Notes: generated by a model not told the origin, from the letters alone. A DNA stretch of 64,000 nucleotides from Sinomicrobium kalidii (GCF_021183825.1 NZ_CP089211.1:1984001-2048000), one strand, 5' to 3'. Shown: positions 52,841-62,530, counted from the stretch's first letter. Made by a program: numbers and translations.

Positions 52841-53335
52841 TTAGTTTAAGGTACCGACTTCTCCAAGCATGTTCTCCACCAGTTCAAGCTGTTTATCTTT
52901 GTCTGAGAACTCCTGTTTTATCACTTTTTCCGCAATTTCCACGGACAACCCGGCCACCTGGCTTTTCAGTTCGGCAAGCGCCGCTTTCTTTTCGCCTTCG
53001 ATGGTGGTCTTGGCCTGTGCAATGATCTTGCTTCCCTGCTCCTGCGCTTCTTCCCTGGCATCGGCAATGATCTTTTCTTTCATCTCGCGGGCCTCTTTGA
53101 GCAGGGCATCTCTTTCCGCACGGGCTTCCTTGAGGATACGCTCGTTATCGGCCTTGAGGTTCTGCATTTCCTTACGGGCTTCTTCAGCTGCCGCCAGGGC
53201 ATCGTTAATGGAGTTCTCCCTGGTCTTTACCGCACTCAGTATCGGTTTCCACGCATATTTGCGCAATAAGGTCAGCAGGATAACAAACACCAGTACCGAC
53301 CAAAATATCAAACTTTCAGGATGCGTAATATTCAT
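52841..53335 (-). CDS. atpF: ATP synthase F0 b subunit
   Basis: The 164-residue protein has one N-terminal transmembrane helix (about residues 9-26, LIFWSVLVFVILLTLLRKY) and a long charged coiled coil, typical of the peripheral stalk b subunit. It is eight bases before atpH and 81 bp after atpE. Confidence 0.93.
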   Translation of the reverse strand: MNITHPESLIFWSVLVFVILLTLLRKYAWKPILSAVKTRENSINDALAAAEEARKEMQNLKADNERILKEARAERDALLKEAREMKEKIIADAREEAQEQGSKIIAQAKTTIEGEKKAALAELKSQVAGLSVEIAEKVIKQEFSDKDKQLELVENMLGEVGTLN

Positions 53336-53416
53336 TGTAATATAGTTTAAGTCCTTTCGTTACAACAAGTAAAAACCACCCCGCAACCAACCGTTACGGA
53401 GTGTGTTTTTTTCAGA

Positions 53417-53632
<216 letters not shown>

Positions 53633-53667
53633 TTACTAAATTAAACTCTGTTACAAAATGCCACTCC

Positions 53668-54753
53668 TTAGTGGTGATCGTCCACCGCCTGGCCGATAAA
53701 CAGGGCAGACAGGAGGGTAAATACATAAGCCTGTAATGCCGCCACCAACAATTCCAGTACAAACATAAACAGGGCAAATGCTATGGATACGGGCGATACC
53801 GCCGCGGTTTTAAATATGAATATCAGCGAGAAAAGGCTCAGGATCACAATATGCCCCGCAGTAATGTTGGCAAATAAACGCACCATAAGTGCAAAGGGCT
53901 TGGTAAACATGCCCAGCACTTCTACCGGGATCATAATGAGCAACAAGGGTTTCGGCACCCCGGGAGTGGCAAAAATATGCCCCCAGTAATGCTTGTTCGC
54001 GCTGAACGTGGTGATCAAAAATGTAAATACGGCCAGTACTCCGGTAAAGAGTATATCGTTGGTAAGTGTTCCCGAGAAGGGAAAGAACGGGATCAACCCG
54101 AACAGGTTACCCAGCCATATCAGGAAAAATACGGTAAGCAGGTATGGCATGAACCTTTCGTATTTCTTCTCCCCGATGTTGGGTATGGCAATATCGTTCC
54201 GTACAAAGAGGATCAAAGGCTCCATAAAACCGGCCAGGCCTTTCGGCGCGCCCCGGTTTTTCTTATACGATCTCGCTACCGGGATAAAGATCAGCAACAT
54301 GATGGCTGCCGACAGGAACAGTGTAAATACGTTCTTGGTAATGGAAAAATTAAGCGGCCTGTCGTTTACGGGGTGGCGGTCTTCGCCTTCTCCGTGGAAA
54401 GACAATTCACCGTCTGCCCCGGCATAATAAATTTCGTCGTGATAGCGTACGAACTTCATCCCCTTTTTCTCTACCACTACTTCCCCGTCTTCATCGTGGT
54501 GGAACGCACCGGACATAAAAGTCACCAGGCCGTTATCGGTCCACAGGATCACGGGAAGCGGCAGGGACACCTCACCGGCAATGTGAAAATCATGCGAGTC
54601 GCTGATGTGGTGCATAATGGTCTCGGTAGGATCGAAGGCTTCTTCCCCGGAATCAGCAGAATGACTGTCCTGGTGTTCCTGGGCAAACACGGATGAGATA
54701 GTCAACAGTGTTAAAAAAGCTAAATTTTTGACAAATTTTCGTGCTATCGCCAT
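53668..54753 (-). CDS. atpB: ATP synthase F0 a subunit with long N-terminal extension
   Basis: The 361-residue protein is longer than the roughly 240-270 residues of many bacterial a subunits. It begins with a Sec signal peptide (about 1-24, ending VFAQ), then an extracytoplasmic stretch of about 110 residues rich in acidic residues and eleven histidines, and only then the membrane domain. That domain holds the essential Arg in MVRLFANITAGH, facing the c-ring. Extended a subunits are usual in Bacteroidota. A -7 box at 54795-54802 gives the operon a second promoter directly upstream, besides the one at 55273. Confidence 0.93.
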   Translation of the reverse strand: MAIARKFVKNLAFLTLLTISSVFAQEHQDSHSADSGEEAFDPTETIMHHISDSHDFHIAGEVSLPLPVILWTDNGLVTFMSGAFHHDEDGEVVVEKKGMKFVRYHDEIYYAGADGELSFHGEGEDRHPVNDRPLNFSITKNVFTLFLSAAIMLLIFIPVARSYKKNRGAPKGLAGFMEPLILFVRNDIAIPNIGEKKYERFMPYLLTVFFLIWLGNLFGLIPFFPFSGTLTNDILFTGVLAVFTFLITTFSANKHYWGHIFATPGVPKPLLLIMIPVEVLGMFTKPFALMVRLFANITAGHIVILSLFSLIFIFKTAAVSPVSIAFALFMFVLELLVAALQAYVFTLLSALFIGQAVDDHH

Positions 54754-54794
54754 ATCTTTATCTCTAAAAAATATCGGGTCTCAAAATTTTGGCG

Positions 54795-54802
54795 CAAAGG
54801 TA
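54795..54802 (-). promoter_or_regulatory. Bacteroidota -7 box upstream of atpB
   Basis: The minus strand reads TACCTTTG, an exact TAnnTTTG match, 42 nt before the atpB ATG, leaving a leader of about 35 nt. Confidence 0.45.
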
Positions 54803-54853
54803 AAAATTTAATTAACAATTCCTTGTTTATAAATAAAGATTTTTCCTGTTTTT

Positions 54854-55243
54854 TTATTTCCTGTCGTCCTGCAGGAGTTTTACCACATAAAGGACCTCAA
54901 TCGTTAAATATATGAAGTAGGAAATAAAAAATGCCAGGATATCGCCCATAAAGTTGCCCTCCCCTTCCAGCAAAGGCCATAAGAAAACCACGGAGGCCAT
55001 CATTCTCAACAAACTACACGCCATAAAAGCATAACCCGTCTTGTCAGAAAAGGTGTTGTTTACATAACTTAAAAAAAGATAAATGAGAAAGGTAACCACA
55101 AAGTGAAACACGTAAATGGCAACAGTGGAAAGCTGAAAATCGTACCGGGTGATCCCGTATGTCACCAATGCGTATTGCAGTGCACACAAGACTGCCGTAA
55201 ACGGCACCATAAGCTTTAAAAAGGCTATTATATGTTTTTTCAT
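54854..55243 (-). CDS. Small four-helix membrane protein upstream of atpB (DUF6168/AtpI-like)
   Basis: From the ATG at 55243 the 129-residue protein has four predicted membrane helices and short loops, similar in layout to the AtpI family but without recognisable AtpI motifs. I recall similar proteins (DUF6168) upstream of atpB in Flavobacteriaceae; the name is not verified here. It starts MKKHIIAFLKLMVPF. A -7 box at 55273-55280 precedes it, and atpB follows after 100 bp. It is plausibly an assembly factor of the ATP synthase rotor. The frame opens further upstream to 55294, but that includes the promoter box. Confidence 0.65.
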   Translation of the reverse strand: MKKHIIAFLKLMVPFTAVLCALQYALVTYGITRYDFQLSTVAIYVFHFVVTFLIYLFLSYVNNTFSDKTGYAFMACSLLRMMASVVFLWPLLEGEGNFMGDILAFFISYFIYLTIEVLYVVKLLQDDRK

Positions 55244-55272
55244 ACGGAGCTTCGGGTTTAGGTTCCGGCCTG

Positions 55273-55280
55273 CAAATATA
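55273..55280 (-). promoter_or_regulatory. Bacteroidota -7 box for the membrane protein and atp operon
   Basis: The minus strand reads TATATTTG, an exact TAnnTTTG match, 29 nt before the ATG at 55243. Confidence 0.5.
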
Positions 55281-55381
55281 GCCCTTCCTGCCAAACCTTG
55301 CCCGAATAGCTTTCAAAAGCCCCTTCCCCGGGCCAGGGAAGAAGATTATGTCTGTTCCGGAAGCCTGAAAACTTCTTATTA

Positions 55382-55804
55382 TCAGGCGGTCCTGTCGGCT
55401 TTTTTCTGTTCCTGATACTGCGTTTTATTCAGGGGCTTGATCTCGGCCCCTTTCATGGTACAGTTGGCATTGAATGCCGCCCCGGGGTCTACGGCCAGCT
55501 TGGAGGCCACTACTTCACCCTGGATAATCGCGGAAGATTTCAGCGACAGTTGTTCGGCCACCAGCAGTTCGCCGGTAAATTTCCCTTCCACATCGGCATT
55601 GGTACATTCTATCTTGCCGTTGATAAAACCGTCTTTTCCTATGACTATCCTCCCGGAGGATTTTACATTTCCCTCTACCTGTCCGTCAATACGGATATCG
55701 GCATCGGAAACAATATCACCGGTAATCCTGGTGTTTTTCTCAATACGATTGGCTTGCGGAAAAGTTTCCGAAATCACTTTTCCCTTTTTGGATTCTGAAA
55801 ACAT
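55382..55804 (-). CDS. Bactofilin family polymer-forming protein
   Basis: The 140-residue protein has a short flexible N-terminus and a central right-handed beta-helix made of repeats such as DADIRIDGQVEGNVKSSGRIVIGKDGFINGKIECTNADVEGKF. This is the bactofilin core. Bactofilins polymerise into cytoskeletal filaments and can anchor to the membrane. It lies 40 bp downstream of the SprE/PorW gene on the same strand and is followed by the atp operon. Confidence 0.9.
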   Translation of the reverse strand: MFSESKKGKVISETFPQANRIEKNTRITGDIVSDADIRIDGQVEGNVKSSGRIVIGKDGFINGKIECTNADVEGKFTGELLVAEQLSLKSSAIIQGEVVASKLAVDPGAAFNANCTMKGAEIKPLNKTQYQEQKKADRTA

Positions 55805-55844
55805 TTGGGGTAAGTTTTAGTAATTATGATTAATAGTATATTGA

Positions 55845-58421
55845 TTATGGTTCCTGACTGGTTTCCTTGTTTTTATAGGCATCAAAATTCTTGTGTACCT
55901 GTACCGTCCTGTAATCCGGGCTCAAAATAAGGAAATTTTCCGTGTCTATCACACATTCCTCATCATTATTGACCAGTTCCCGGTAAGCATCGGCCTCGGT
56001 TTTGTTCCTCAGGCCGTGGACCACTACAAAAACAGTATCGTCATCATACACGTCGAGCGACACCTTCAGGTTTTTGTAATACGGATATTTCAGGGTAAAA
56101 AACTCCATGTTCTCCATCAGCTCCCTGGTCCCGGTAATACTGCTTTTGGGCAGGGGAAACAGGAGTTTCCACCGTCCTTTTCCTTCTTCCGCCGCCGTTA
56201 ATGCGTCATTTTCCAGGGCAACAGCTTCGTCCAGCCTCCGCTGTGCCTCCTTGCCCACGTCATCATTGGGGTAATTGAGCGCTATGCTGCCCAGGGCTTC
56301 CTTAAAACGTTCCAGTCCGTACAACCGGCCCAGGCAGGTGGCCCGGAGCATCTCCATCCTGGGAATGATCTCTTCTCCGGTATGTGTTTTTATGTAATTT
56401 TCCGTTTCCCGGAGCACTGTTTCATACTGTTGCGCCTGGTATTTCTTGTGGAGCGCGGTGAAGCGGGCTTCGGGGCTGTCGGTCTCCCCGGCCAGAACGG
56501 CTTCCGGGTTTTCCAGGATCTCCGCATAACGCGACCCGGGGTGGTTTTTGATAATGTCTTCCCTGGCCTGTGCCATTTTATCCGAACCGACCTGCTCATA
56601 AAGCCGGAAAAGGTGGTATTTGGAGGGTAGGACCAATTTTTCCTCGGGCTCGCTGTCCAGTACGGTTTCCAGTTTTGTTATCGCAAGCGGATATTCCCTG
56701 AATTTTTCCTTGTAGATAAGCCCCAGCTGGTAATTAGCAAAATCCCTTTCCGTTTTAAGGCTGTCCAGCACTTCTTCATCGGCCGGCAAACGGTCCAGGT
56801 AAAAATTGATATCGTAACGCTGGTCCGGTGCTACAGCTACGGGTTCCTCCCCTTCCGGAGAAATTTCCGCCCTGGCAACCGTGTTTTTGTCAGACAGCCG
56901 CCAGTTGTCTCCCAGTTCCCGGTCGCCCCATGTGCTCCGGAAAGCCGTTTTTCCGTGTCCCAGGGTCACCTGGTTGTAGAAGTAAAATTTTCCGCCTTGA
57001 TTTTCGTTCTGTGACCTTGTATTCCCGGATTCTTCAAAAGGATTAAACATCCCGGCCTCCGCAGCGCTTTCTTCGGCTTCCCTTTGCCTGGCCTCTTCTT
57101 CCTCCTTTTTCTTCAGTTCCTCAATGTAGGTCTCAAAATAGGCTTCGCGCTCGCTTTCCGGCATGGCGGCAAGACGGAGTATGCTGTCGTTCACATATAC
57201 GATATCTTCATAACGGATCACATCCTGGAGGTTTTCCCGCTTTTTCTGTATGGCCCTTATCTTGCGGCGGTCGTCTTTCAGTTTTGTCAGTGTACTGTCG
57301 TAATACGCCCCTGCATTTTTATATTCGTTACGGTCAAAGTTCATTTCAGCCAGTTGTTCGTAACACACGGCACTCAGCTTGTCATCACCGGTATTGGCAC
57401 GAAGCGACCTGTTCAGGTAAGCTTCCGCCAGTGCCACGGAATCGGCTTCCATATGAAAGTCGGCTATATAATGGTATATTTTATCAAGGAACGGCCTGTT
57501 TTCACGGTTTTTTTCCATTTTGGCCAGGAAATCCAGCCGTTCTGCCCTTTCTTCCGCGTCGGCCACTTCGGTATTCCGCATTTTTTGCAGCCGTGCATTG
57601 ATCATATAGATGCGGGGCGATTTCCGTTTCAGGACAATGACCTTGTCAAAGGCCATGTTGGCACTGTCTTTATCTTCAAGGGCATTGTACAACTGTCCTA
57701 TAATATAGTTATACCTCCCTTTCTCTTCGTTTTTTTTGGTGAGTCCGGCCGCGATCTTTAACCGTCGTATGGCGCTGTCCTTGTATTGCAGGTTGATATA
57801 GGCCTGCCCCATCATGGCACTGGCATCGGCATACTCCTGGTCTTCGAGCTCCTCGCTGCGGAGCAGTTCCTTCAGGTTTTCAAGCGCCAGTTCTTCGCTT
57901 TCCATACGGATATTCGTCTTTTCCCGCCATATCTTCGCCCGGGCATATTGATCGCTGTCCGGGTACTTGTCCATCACGTAATTAAAGGCTTCCATGGCCG
58001 GGATAAAACGCTGGTCGTAATACCTTCCCATACCCAGCAGCATATAGGCCTCGTCCATCTGGGGGTTGCGTTCCCGCCCGCGGATGTTCATTCCGTGTTT
58101 TTGGATGGCCTTGGTCGCTTTTTCTTCTGCCCTTTCGAAATCGGGGTTTTCCGCTCCGCCCGAAAAAGCCAGTTCCTCAACCACTTCCATACGTTCTACC
58201 GGAAGTATTTCCCAGTAATCGTCCCCGTATGAAGTAACCAGTCCTTCCCGGCCGTCCCGCAGGGCATTTTTTCCGTTATAGAGAATATTGTATTTGGACG
58301 TAAGTGCGTGAAAGTTACGGTTCAGAAAAGCATCCCTCTCGGTAGAACATCCCGAGAGCACAACGAATGAAATTGCCGCCACAGCAAAAATAAAGCAGGA
58401 TATGTTGGTTACGGGCCTCAA
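55845..58421 (-). CDS. Type IX secretion/gliding motility lipoprotein SprE/PorW family
   Basis: The 858-residue protein has a lipoprotein signal peptide with lipobox LSGC (C25), followed by tetratricopeptide repeats across most of the chain (from RNFHALTSKYNILYNGKNALRDGREGL through the repeats near 80-340 and again 570-760) and a Glu/Arg-rich charged stretch near 440-480. The N-terminal RNFHALTSKYNILYNG segment is characteristic of the SprE/PorW family, required for gliding and for the type IX secretion system. Its C-terminal domain (about 775-850) has a small alpha/beta fold without a motif I can name. It is first of a minus-strand set with bactofilin. Confidence 0.88.
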   Translation of the reverse strand: MRPVTNISCFIFAVAAISFVVLSGCSTERDAFLNRNFHALTSKYNILYNGKNALRDGREGLVTSYGDDYWEILPVERMEVVEELAFSGGAENPDFERAEEKATKAIQKHGMNIRGRERNPQMDEAYMLLGMGRYYDQRFIPAMEAFNYVMDKYPDSDQYARAKIWREKTNIRMESEELALENLKELLRSEELEDQEYADASAMMGQAYINLQYKDSAIRRLKIAAGLTKKNEEKGRYNYIIGQLYNALEDKDSANMAFDKVIVLKRKSPRIYMINARLQKMRNTEVADAEERAERLDFLAKMEKNRENRPFLDKIYHYIADFHMEADSVALAEAYLNRSLRANTGDDKLSAVCYEQLAEMNFDRNEYKNAGAYYDSTLTKLKDDRRKIRAIQKKRENLQDVIRYEDIVYVNDSILRLAAMPESEREAYFETYIEELKKKEEEEARQREAEESAAEAGMFNPFEESGNTRSQNENQGGKFYFYNQVTLGHGKTAFRSTWGDRELGDNWRLSDKNTVARAEISPEGEEPVAVAPDQRYDINFYLDRLPADEEVLDSLKTERDFANYQLGLIYKEKFREYPLAITKLETVLDSEPEEKLVLPSKYHLFRLYEQVGSDKMAQAREDIIKNHPGSRYAEILENPEAVLAGETDSPEARFTALHKKYQAQQYETVLRETENYIKTHTGEEIIPRMEMLRATCLGRLYGLERFKEALGSIALNYPNDDVGKEAQRRLDEAVALENDALTAAEEGKGRWKLLFPLPKSSITGTRELMENMEFFTLKYPYYKNLKVSLDVYDDDTVFVVVHGLRNKTEADAYRELVNNDEECVIDTENFLILSPDYRTVQVHKNFDAYKNKETSQEP

Positions 58422-58893
58422 ACTTCAGCATTGTTTTTGTATCTCCCTTTCGGGAATGGCATTTTTCCACAGGATACGGTACCTGCCGTATCCGGATCCC
58501 GGTTCGTTTATTCCCGGCGGATCAATGCTAATATATGATTTATACGGGTAAAAATACGTTTCTTTTTGGATTTAAATAAAAAATCTGCCGGATAAATACG
58601 TGGCAGGGGATACACGAACCGGCTTCCGACCGGTCTGTGCATTGTGGTTCACCGGTATCATAACCGGTTGGCATAAGGTTGTATTTTACTGGCAGGTACG
58701 GGGTGTTTGCGGAGCGTTTAAACGGATAAGAATCAGGGTAATTGGTTTGACAGGGGGACACCCCCCTGTGTCCCCCCTTAAGGGGGGATTTGTTGTGCTT
58801 CTATGAGTGGAATTGTTAAAAGCCGGGACGCTATCAAAAAACTCGTGTATCCGTGGTAAAGAACTCCAGAACTCACCGACTCCACAATCCGTC
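58422..58893. other. Intergenic gap between SprE/PorW and the ABC ATPase gene
   Basis: About 470 bp without a supported gene. It contains the overlapping hairpins at 58750-58787. No clear TAnnTTTG box was found close to the SprE start. Confidence 0.5.
58750..58787. repeat. Overlapping GC-rich hairpins
   Basis: Three structures share bases: ACAGGGGG (58750-58757) with CCCCCTGT (58762-58769); GGGGGACAC (58753-58761) with GTGTCCCCC (58768-58776); and the perfect 16-bp palindrome CCCCCCTTAAGGGGGG (58772-58787). Only some can form at the same time. Confidence 0.65.
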
Positions 58894-59610
58894 CTATTGA
58901 TCCCCGGTTCCGACTTCCCCGGCAAAGAAACGCTCCAGTTCGTTCAGGGTTTCCGGGGTGGTTTGTATGTCCCTGGTTATTTCACCGCGATCCAGTACCA
59001 CAATGCGCGTGCACACCTCTGTAACGTGTATGAGGTCGTGGCTGGAGACAAGCACCGTAACACCGTTGGCCCCGGCCAGTTCCCGGATTATTCCCTTGAG
59101 GCGTATCTGGGTGGTAGGGTCCAGGTTGGCAAAGGGCTCGTCGAGTATCACCACTTTCGGATCGCCTATCAGGGCGGCGACAATCCCCGCTTTTTTCTGG
59201 TTCCCCTTGGAGAGGTCGCGCAGGTATTTTTTCCTGTTCAGTATTTCCCCGTTAAAGAACACTTCGTACTTTTTCAGGAAGGCATCCACATCGGCCCGGT
59301 TCCACCCGCGAAGCTCCCCCACAAAATAGAAGTACTCTTCGGGGGTAAGATAGCCGATGAGAAAGCTTTCATCGATAAAAGCGGAAGTGAAAGGTTTCCA
59401 GTCTTCACTCTTGTTTACCATCACCTCATTATTGGCCACATACCCGGAAGTAGGCCGGATAAGGTCGAGCACCAGGCTGAAAAAGGTGGTTTTCCCCGCA
59501 CCGTTATTGCCCACCAGCCCGAAGCTCTGCCCGGAAGGGATCTGAAGTTCCTCAATGTTCAGCACCGTAGTTCCGTTATAGGTTTTCGTAAGATCGTTTA
59601 CCAATATCAT
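58894..59610 (-). CDS. ABC transporter ATP-binding protein
   Basis: From the ATG at 59610 the 238-residue ATPase has Walker A GNNGAGKT, the signature LSKGNQKK, Walker B KVVILDEPF and the H-loop SSHD. A start at 59634 adds eight residues with no homology value; MILVNDLTKTYNG is the expected opening. It is 39 bp after the DUF5687 membrane protein gene on the same strand, so the pair forms one exporter. The substrate is unknown. Confidence 0.9.
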   Translation of the reverse strand: MILVNDLTKTYNGTTVLNIEELQIPSGQSFGLVGNNGAGKTTFFSLVLDLIRPTSGYVANNEVMVNKSEDWKPFTSAFIDESFLIGYLTPEEYFYFVGELRGWNRADVDAFLKKYEVFFNGEILNRKKYLRDLSKGNQKKAGIVAALIGDPKVVILDEPFANLDPTTQIRLKGIIRELAGANGVTVLVSSHDLIHVTEVCTRIVVLDRGEITRDIQTTPETLNELERFFAGEVGTGDQ

Positions 59611-59649
59611 ATTTTCCAAAAGTTGTTTTAACAATGTTGTGTTTGTGCC

Positions 59650-61134
59650 TTAGTTATTGCGCTCCTTAAACCCGGCAATGGCCATATACTTTCTCCGGCC
59701 GTACAGGTTCACTATCCGGGTCAGGAGAAAATCCCGGAACACGATTCCCGCAATTCCCGTAAGCGCTACCACAGATGAGGCCGCATCAAAAGAAATGAAT
59801 GCATAGCAGGTATACCATATGAGCAGGGGGAGCAGCAGCAACGGCAACACCACCACAAACTGTGCGGCCCCGGTACCCTGGTAATTCAGGAACGGGCTTT
59901 TTTCCAGGTCCACGCGTTTCTTGTTATAGGCTCCCGCAAAGAGCAATACGGGAATATTCACCCCTATATTGTACAGGGCACAGGCCGTGTTCAGCACTGC
60001 GATATCCCACCCGAACCAGGCGTAAGGAAGGCTGAGCAGGTACAGGACAACCACACTGAAGGTCATCAGTGCCGCCTTGGAAGACAGGTACTTTTTAAGC
60101 GGAATGTTCTGTGCCATCATCATGCTGTAATACGAGCTGTCCCAGGCCGGGACAAACTGCCCGAAGTTCATCATAAACACCCCGGAAATAAATATACCCA
60201 CAAATACATACCACGCCGGTATGTTCCCGTATTCCGGGTTGGGATAGATCAGGAGCCCGTAGGCCAGGAAGAAAAGGGCAAGCCATACTGTAGTCCGGGG
60301 ACGCTTGTTGCGCCATATCAGCTTGAGGTCGAGTTGCAGGAAAGGCGCTATATCGCCGAACCTGCGTACCCAGCCCATGTCTGATCCCCTGGCAGGGCCT
60401 CCGCTGCTTTCAAGAGAGGCATCCAGGTAAAAATGACGGCACAACATCCTGTGATTCCAGCAGTATAAAAGTACGGGGACACACAGCGGAACAACAACCA
60501 GGTAAGGATATGCGACGAGACCATCGAGCACCCTGCCACACCACACGCCCAGTTCCAGGACGTCCAAGGACTCCAGAACGGCCAGGGCCATCCCGGTTAC
60601 CGCAACAGGGAGAAAGGACCTTATATTTCCGGTAAATTTCTTCTTCAAAAGAAAATTCAGGTAGTTGACACTCAATATAAAACTCACCATACACAGGCCC
60701 CAGGCCAGCATAGCGACCGTATCATAATTTCCCTTTAATACACAGTAAATGCCAAAAGGCACCACAACCAGTAACGGAAACAGGTTAAAAAGGGACGACA
60801 AACTCCTCAATAAAAGATAATGGACCACCTTCCCTTTGGGTACGGGCAGAATAAGCAGTGGCCGGATATCCACCACGGGCAGGGCCTGCACCAAAAAGCG
60901 GACAAACAGGTCTGCGGCCACCCAATAGAGCACCAGGCTGTTGGCCGCGGAAAGCGGGTCCCTTCCGGGAAAAAATTCCGTAAGCATGGGGTAAAGCCCT
61001 ATGCCCAGCGCTAAAAAGGAAAGTATAAAATAAACCGCCAGGAACCCCATAAAAATACGGATGGAAATGTCCTTCCCGAGACTGGCCGAACGGAAAAAAG
61101 ACTTCCATTGCAGGAAGGCAAAGTGTTTCATCAT
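59650..61134 (-). CDS. DUF5687 family ABC transporter membrane protein
   Basis: The 494-residue protein has about 12 predicted membrane helices with the DUF5687 opening KHFAFLQWKSFFRSASLGKDISIRIFMGFLAVYFILSFL. It is followed by an ATP-binding subunit, so together they would be an ABC exporter of ABC-2-like type. Bacteroidota have several such pairs; none has a known substrate. Two ATGs (61134 and 61131) are adjacent. The neighbouring reductase gene diverges from it across about 200 bp. Confidence 0.85.
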   Translation of the reverse strand: MMKHFAFLQWKSFFRSASLGKDISIRIFMGFLAVYFILSFLALGIGLYPMLTEFFPGRDPLSAANSLVLYWVAADLFVRFLVQALPVVDIRPLLILPVPKGKVVHYLLLRSLSSLFNLFPLLVVVPFGIYCVLKGNYDTVAMLAWGLCMVSFILSVNYLNFLLKKKFTGNIRSFLPVAVTGMALAVLESLDVLELGVWCGRVLDGLVAYPYLVVVPLCVPVLLYCWNHRMLCRHFYLDASLESSGGPARGSDMGWVRRFGDIAPFLQLDLKLIWRNKRPRTTVWLALFFLAYGLLIYPNPEYGNIPAWYVFVGIFISGVFMMNFGQFVPAWDSSYYSMMMAQNIPLKKYLSSKAALMTFSVVVLYLLSLPYAWFGWDIAVLNTACALYNIGVNIPVLLFAGAYNKKRVDLEKSPFLNYQGTGAAQFVVVLPLLLLPLLIWYTCYAFISFDAASSVVALTGIAGIVFRDFLLTRIVNLYGRRKYMAIAGFKERNN

Positions 61135-61310
61135 CTTTATATGGTTTTGCGATTTATAGGTAACGGGGAACCGGGTTTTGTTACACCAAATTTAATATTT
61201 TACAGGGAACTGAATATTTACAGGGCAAAAGACCGGTGACCGATATATGTGCCGGTGATCAGCATTCCATTCTCTGCTCCGAAAAATAAAAACAATGCAA
61301 CTATTTTATG

Positions 61311-61318
61311 TACATTTG
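61311..61318 (+). promoter_or_regulatory. Bacteroidota -7 box of the ferredoxin-type reductase gene
   Basis: TACATTTG matches TAnnTTTG and ends 20 nt before the ATG at 61339. Confidence 0.5.
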
Positions 61319-61338
61319 CCCAAAAATTGCGTTACGTC

Positions 61339-62391
61339 ATGTTGCACTTTCATCCCTTACGGGTTAGCAAGATAGAAAGAAACACACCGAAATCGGTAAC
61401 CATAACCTTCGATATTCCCGAAAACCTGCGGGAAACGTACAGGCACGAAGCAGGGCAGCACATTACCATAAAAAAGGAATTCGACGGCGAAGAGATCCGC
61501 AGGTCCTACTCCATCTGTACGTCGCCCGGAGAGGGCAAGCTTTCCGTAGGCATCAAGGAAATCCCGGAAGGTATTTTTTCACAGTATGCCAACCGGTCCC
61601 TGCGGGAAGGCGATACACTGGAAGTACATCCCCCGGAAGGTCATTTTACGTTTTTGCCGGAGGCCTCCGCTTCGAGGACCGTTGCAGCTTTTACGGCAGG
61701 AAGCGGTATCACTCCCGTTATAAGTATCATGAAAAACCTGCTGGAAGAAGAACCGCAAAGCAGTTTTGTCCTGGTATACGGTAACAGAAGTGCGGCGGAA
61801 ACCATGTTCCTCAAGGACATTACCGACCTGATGGCCCGGTATCCCGAACGGCTCACGGTATATTTCACCTATTCCCGCTCGGAGGAAGAGAACGCACTGT
61901 TCGGCCGTATCGAACATTCCACGGTGAATTACGTCATAAAAAACAAGCACAAGGACACAAATTTCGATGCCTTTTACCTCTGCGGCCCGGAAGAAATGAT
62001 ACACACGATATCGGACACCCTTCGCGAAAACGGGGTTGATGAAGAAAAAATACATTTCGAGCTCTTTACCACTTCGGAAGAAGAACCGGAACTGGACGAA
62101 AACCTTGAAGGACAGACCCAAATAAAAATTATTGTGGACGAGGAGGAGTTCGAATTCACCATGCCACAGTCGGAAAGGGTCCTCGATGCCGCCCTTGAAA
62201 ACGATATCGACGCTCCTTATTCGTGCCAGGGCGGAATTTGCAGCAGCTGCCTCGCCCGGGTAACAGAAGGACAGGTAAAAATGGTAAAAAACCAGATCCT
62301 TACCGACAGCGAGGTCGCAGAAGGCCTGGTGCTCACCTGCCAGTCGCACCCGGTAACGCCCAGGCTGACCATCGATTATGACGATGTGTAA
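61339..62391 (+). CDS. Ferredoxin-NADP reductase-like protein with 2Fe-2S domain (PaaE-like)
   Basis: From the ATG at 61339 the 350-residue protein has an FAD-binding domain (RSYSICTS around residues 54-61), an NAD(P)-binding domain (GSGITPVISIMKNL) and a C-terminal plant-type 2Fe-2S ferredoxin domain with the ligands Cys-x5-Cys-x2-Cys (SCQGGICSSCLA) and a distal Cys in TCQSHP. This is the layout of PaaE and similar reductases that pass electrons to oxygenases. No oxygenase gene is beside it here, so the partner is unknown. The frame stays open upstream to 61249, but the promoter box at 61311 lies inside that extension. Confidence 0.88.
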   Translation: MLHFHPLRVSKIERNTPKSVTITFDIPENLRETYRHEAGQHITIKKEFDGEEIRRSYSICTSPGEGKLSVGIKEIPEGIFSQYANRSLREGDTLEVHPPEGHFTFLPEASASRTVAAFTAGSGITPVISIMKNLLEEEPQSSFVLVYGNRSAAETMFLKDITDLMARYPERLTVYFTYSRSEEENALFGRIEHSTVNYVIKNKHKDTNFDAFYLCGPEEMIHTISDTLRENGVDEEKIHFELFTTSEEEPELDENLEGQTQIKIIVDEEEFEFTMPQSERVLDAALENDIDAPYSCQGGICSSCLARVTEGQVKMVKNQILTDSEVAEGLVLTCQSHPVTPRLTIDYDDV

Positions 62392-62415
62392 TATTGCAGC
62401 CCGGGGAAATATATT

Positions 62416-62530
62416 CTGAGTTGTCACCGGGTTATTGGGTTAATAAGTCGATGAGTTACTCAGTTATTCAGGCCATCCCGGTAAATAACCGGGTAACTAA
62501 AGCGCAATTTCATTACTTACCAGAATCTAC
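62416..62530. repeat. Dispersed intergenic repeat, copy E (opposite orientation)
   Basis: Reverse complement contains AAGTAATGAAATTGCGCTTTAGTTAC, TTATTTACCGGGATGGCCTGAATAACTGAGTAACTC, and AACCCGGTGACAACT, closely matching copy B. It sits between the convergent reductase and glycosyltransferase genes. The stretch 62531-62678 has no other feature. Confidence 0.65.

Noticed and set aside
53977..54696. 239-codon plus-strand frame opposite atpB
   Set aside because: It is an antisense shadow of the a subunit gene.
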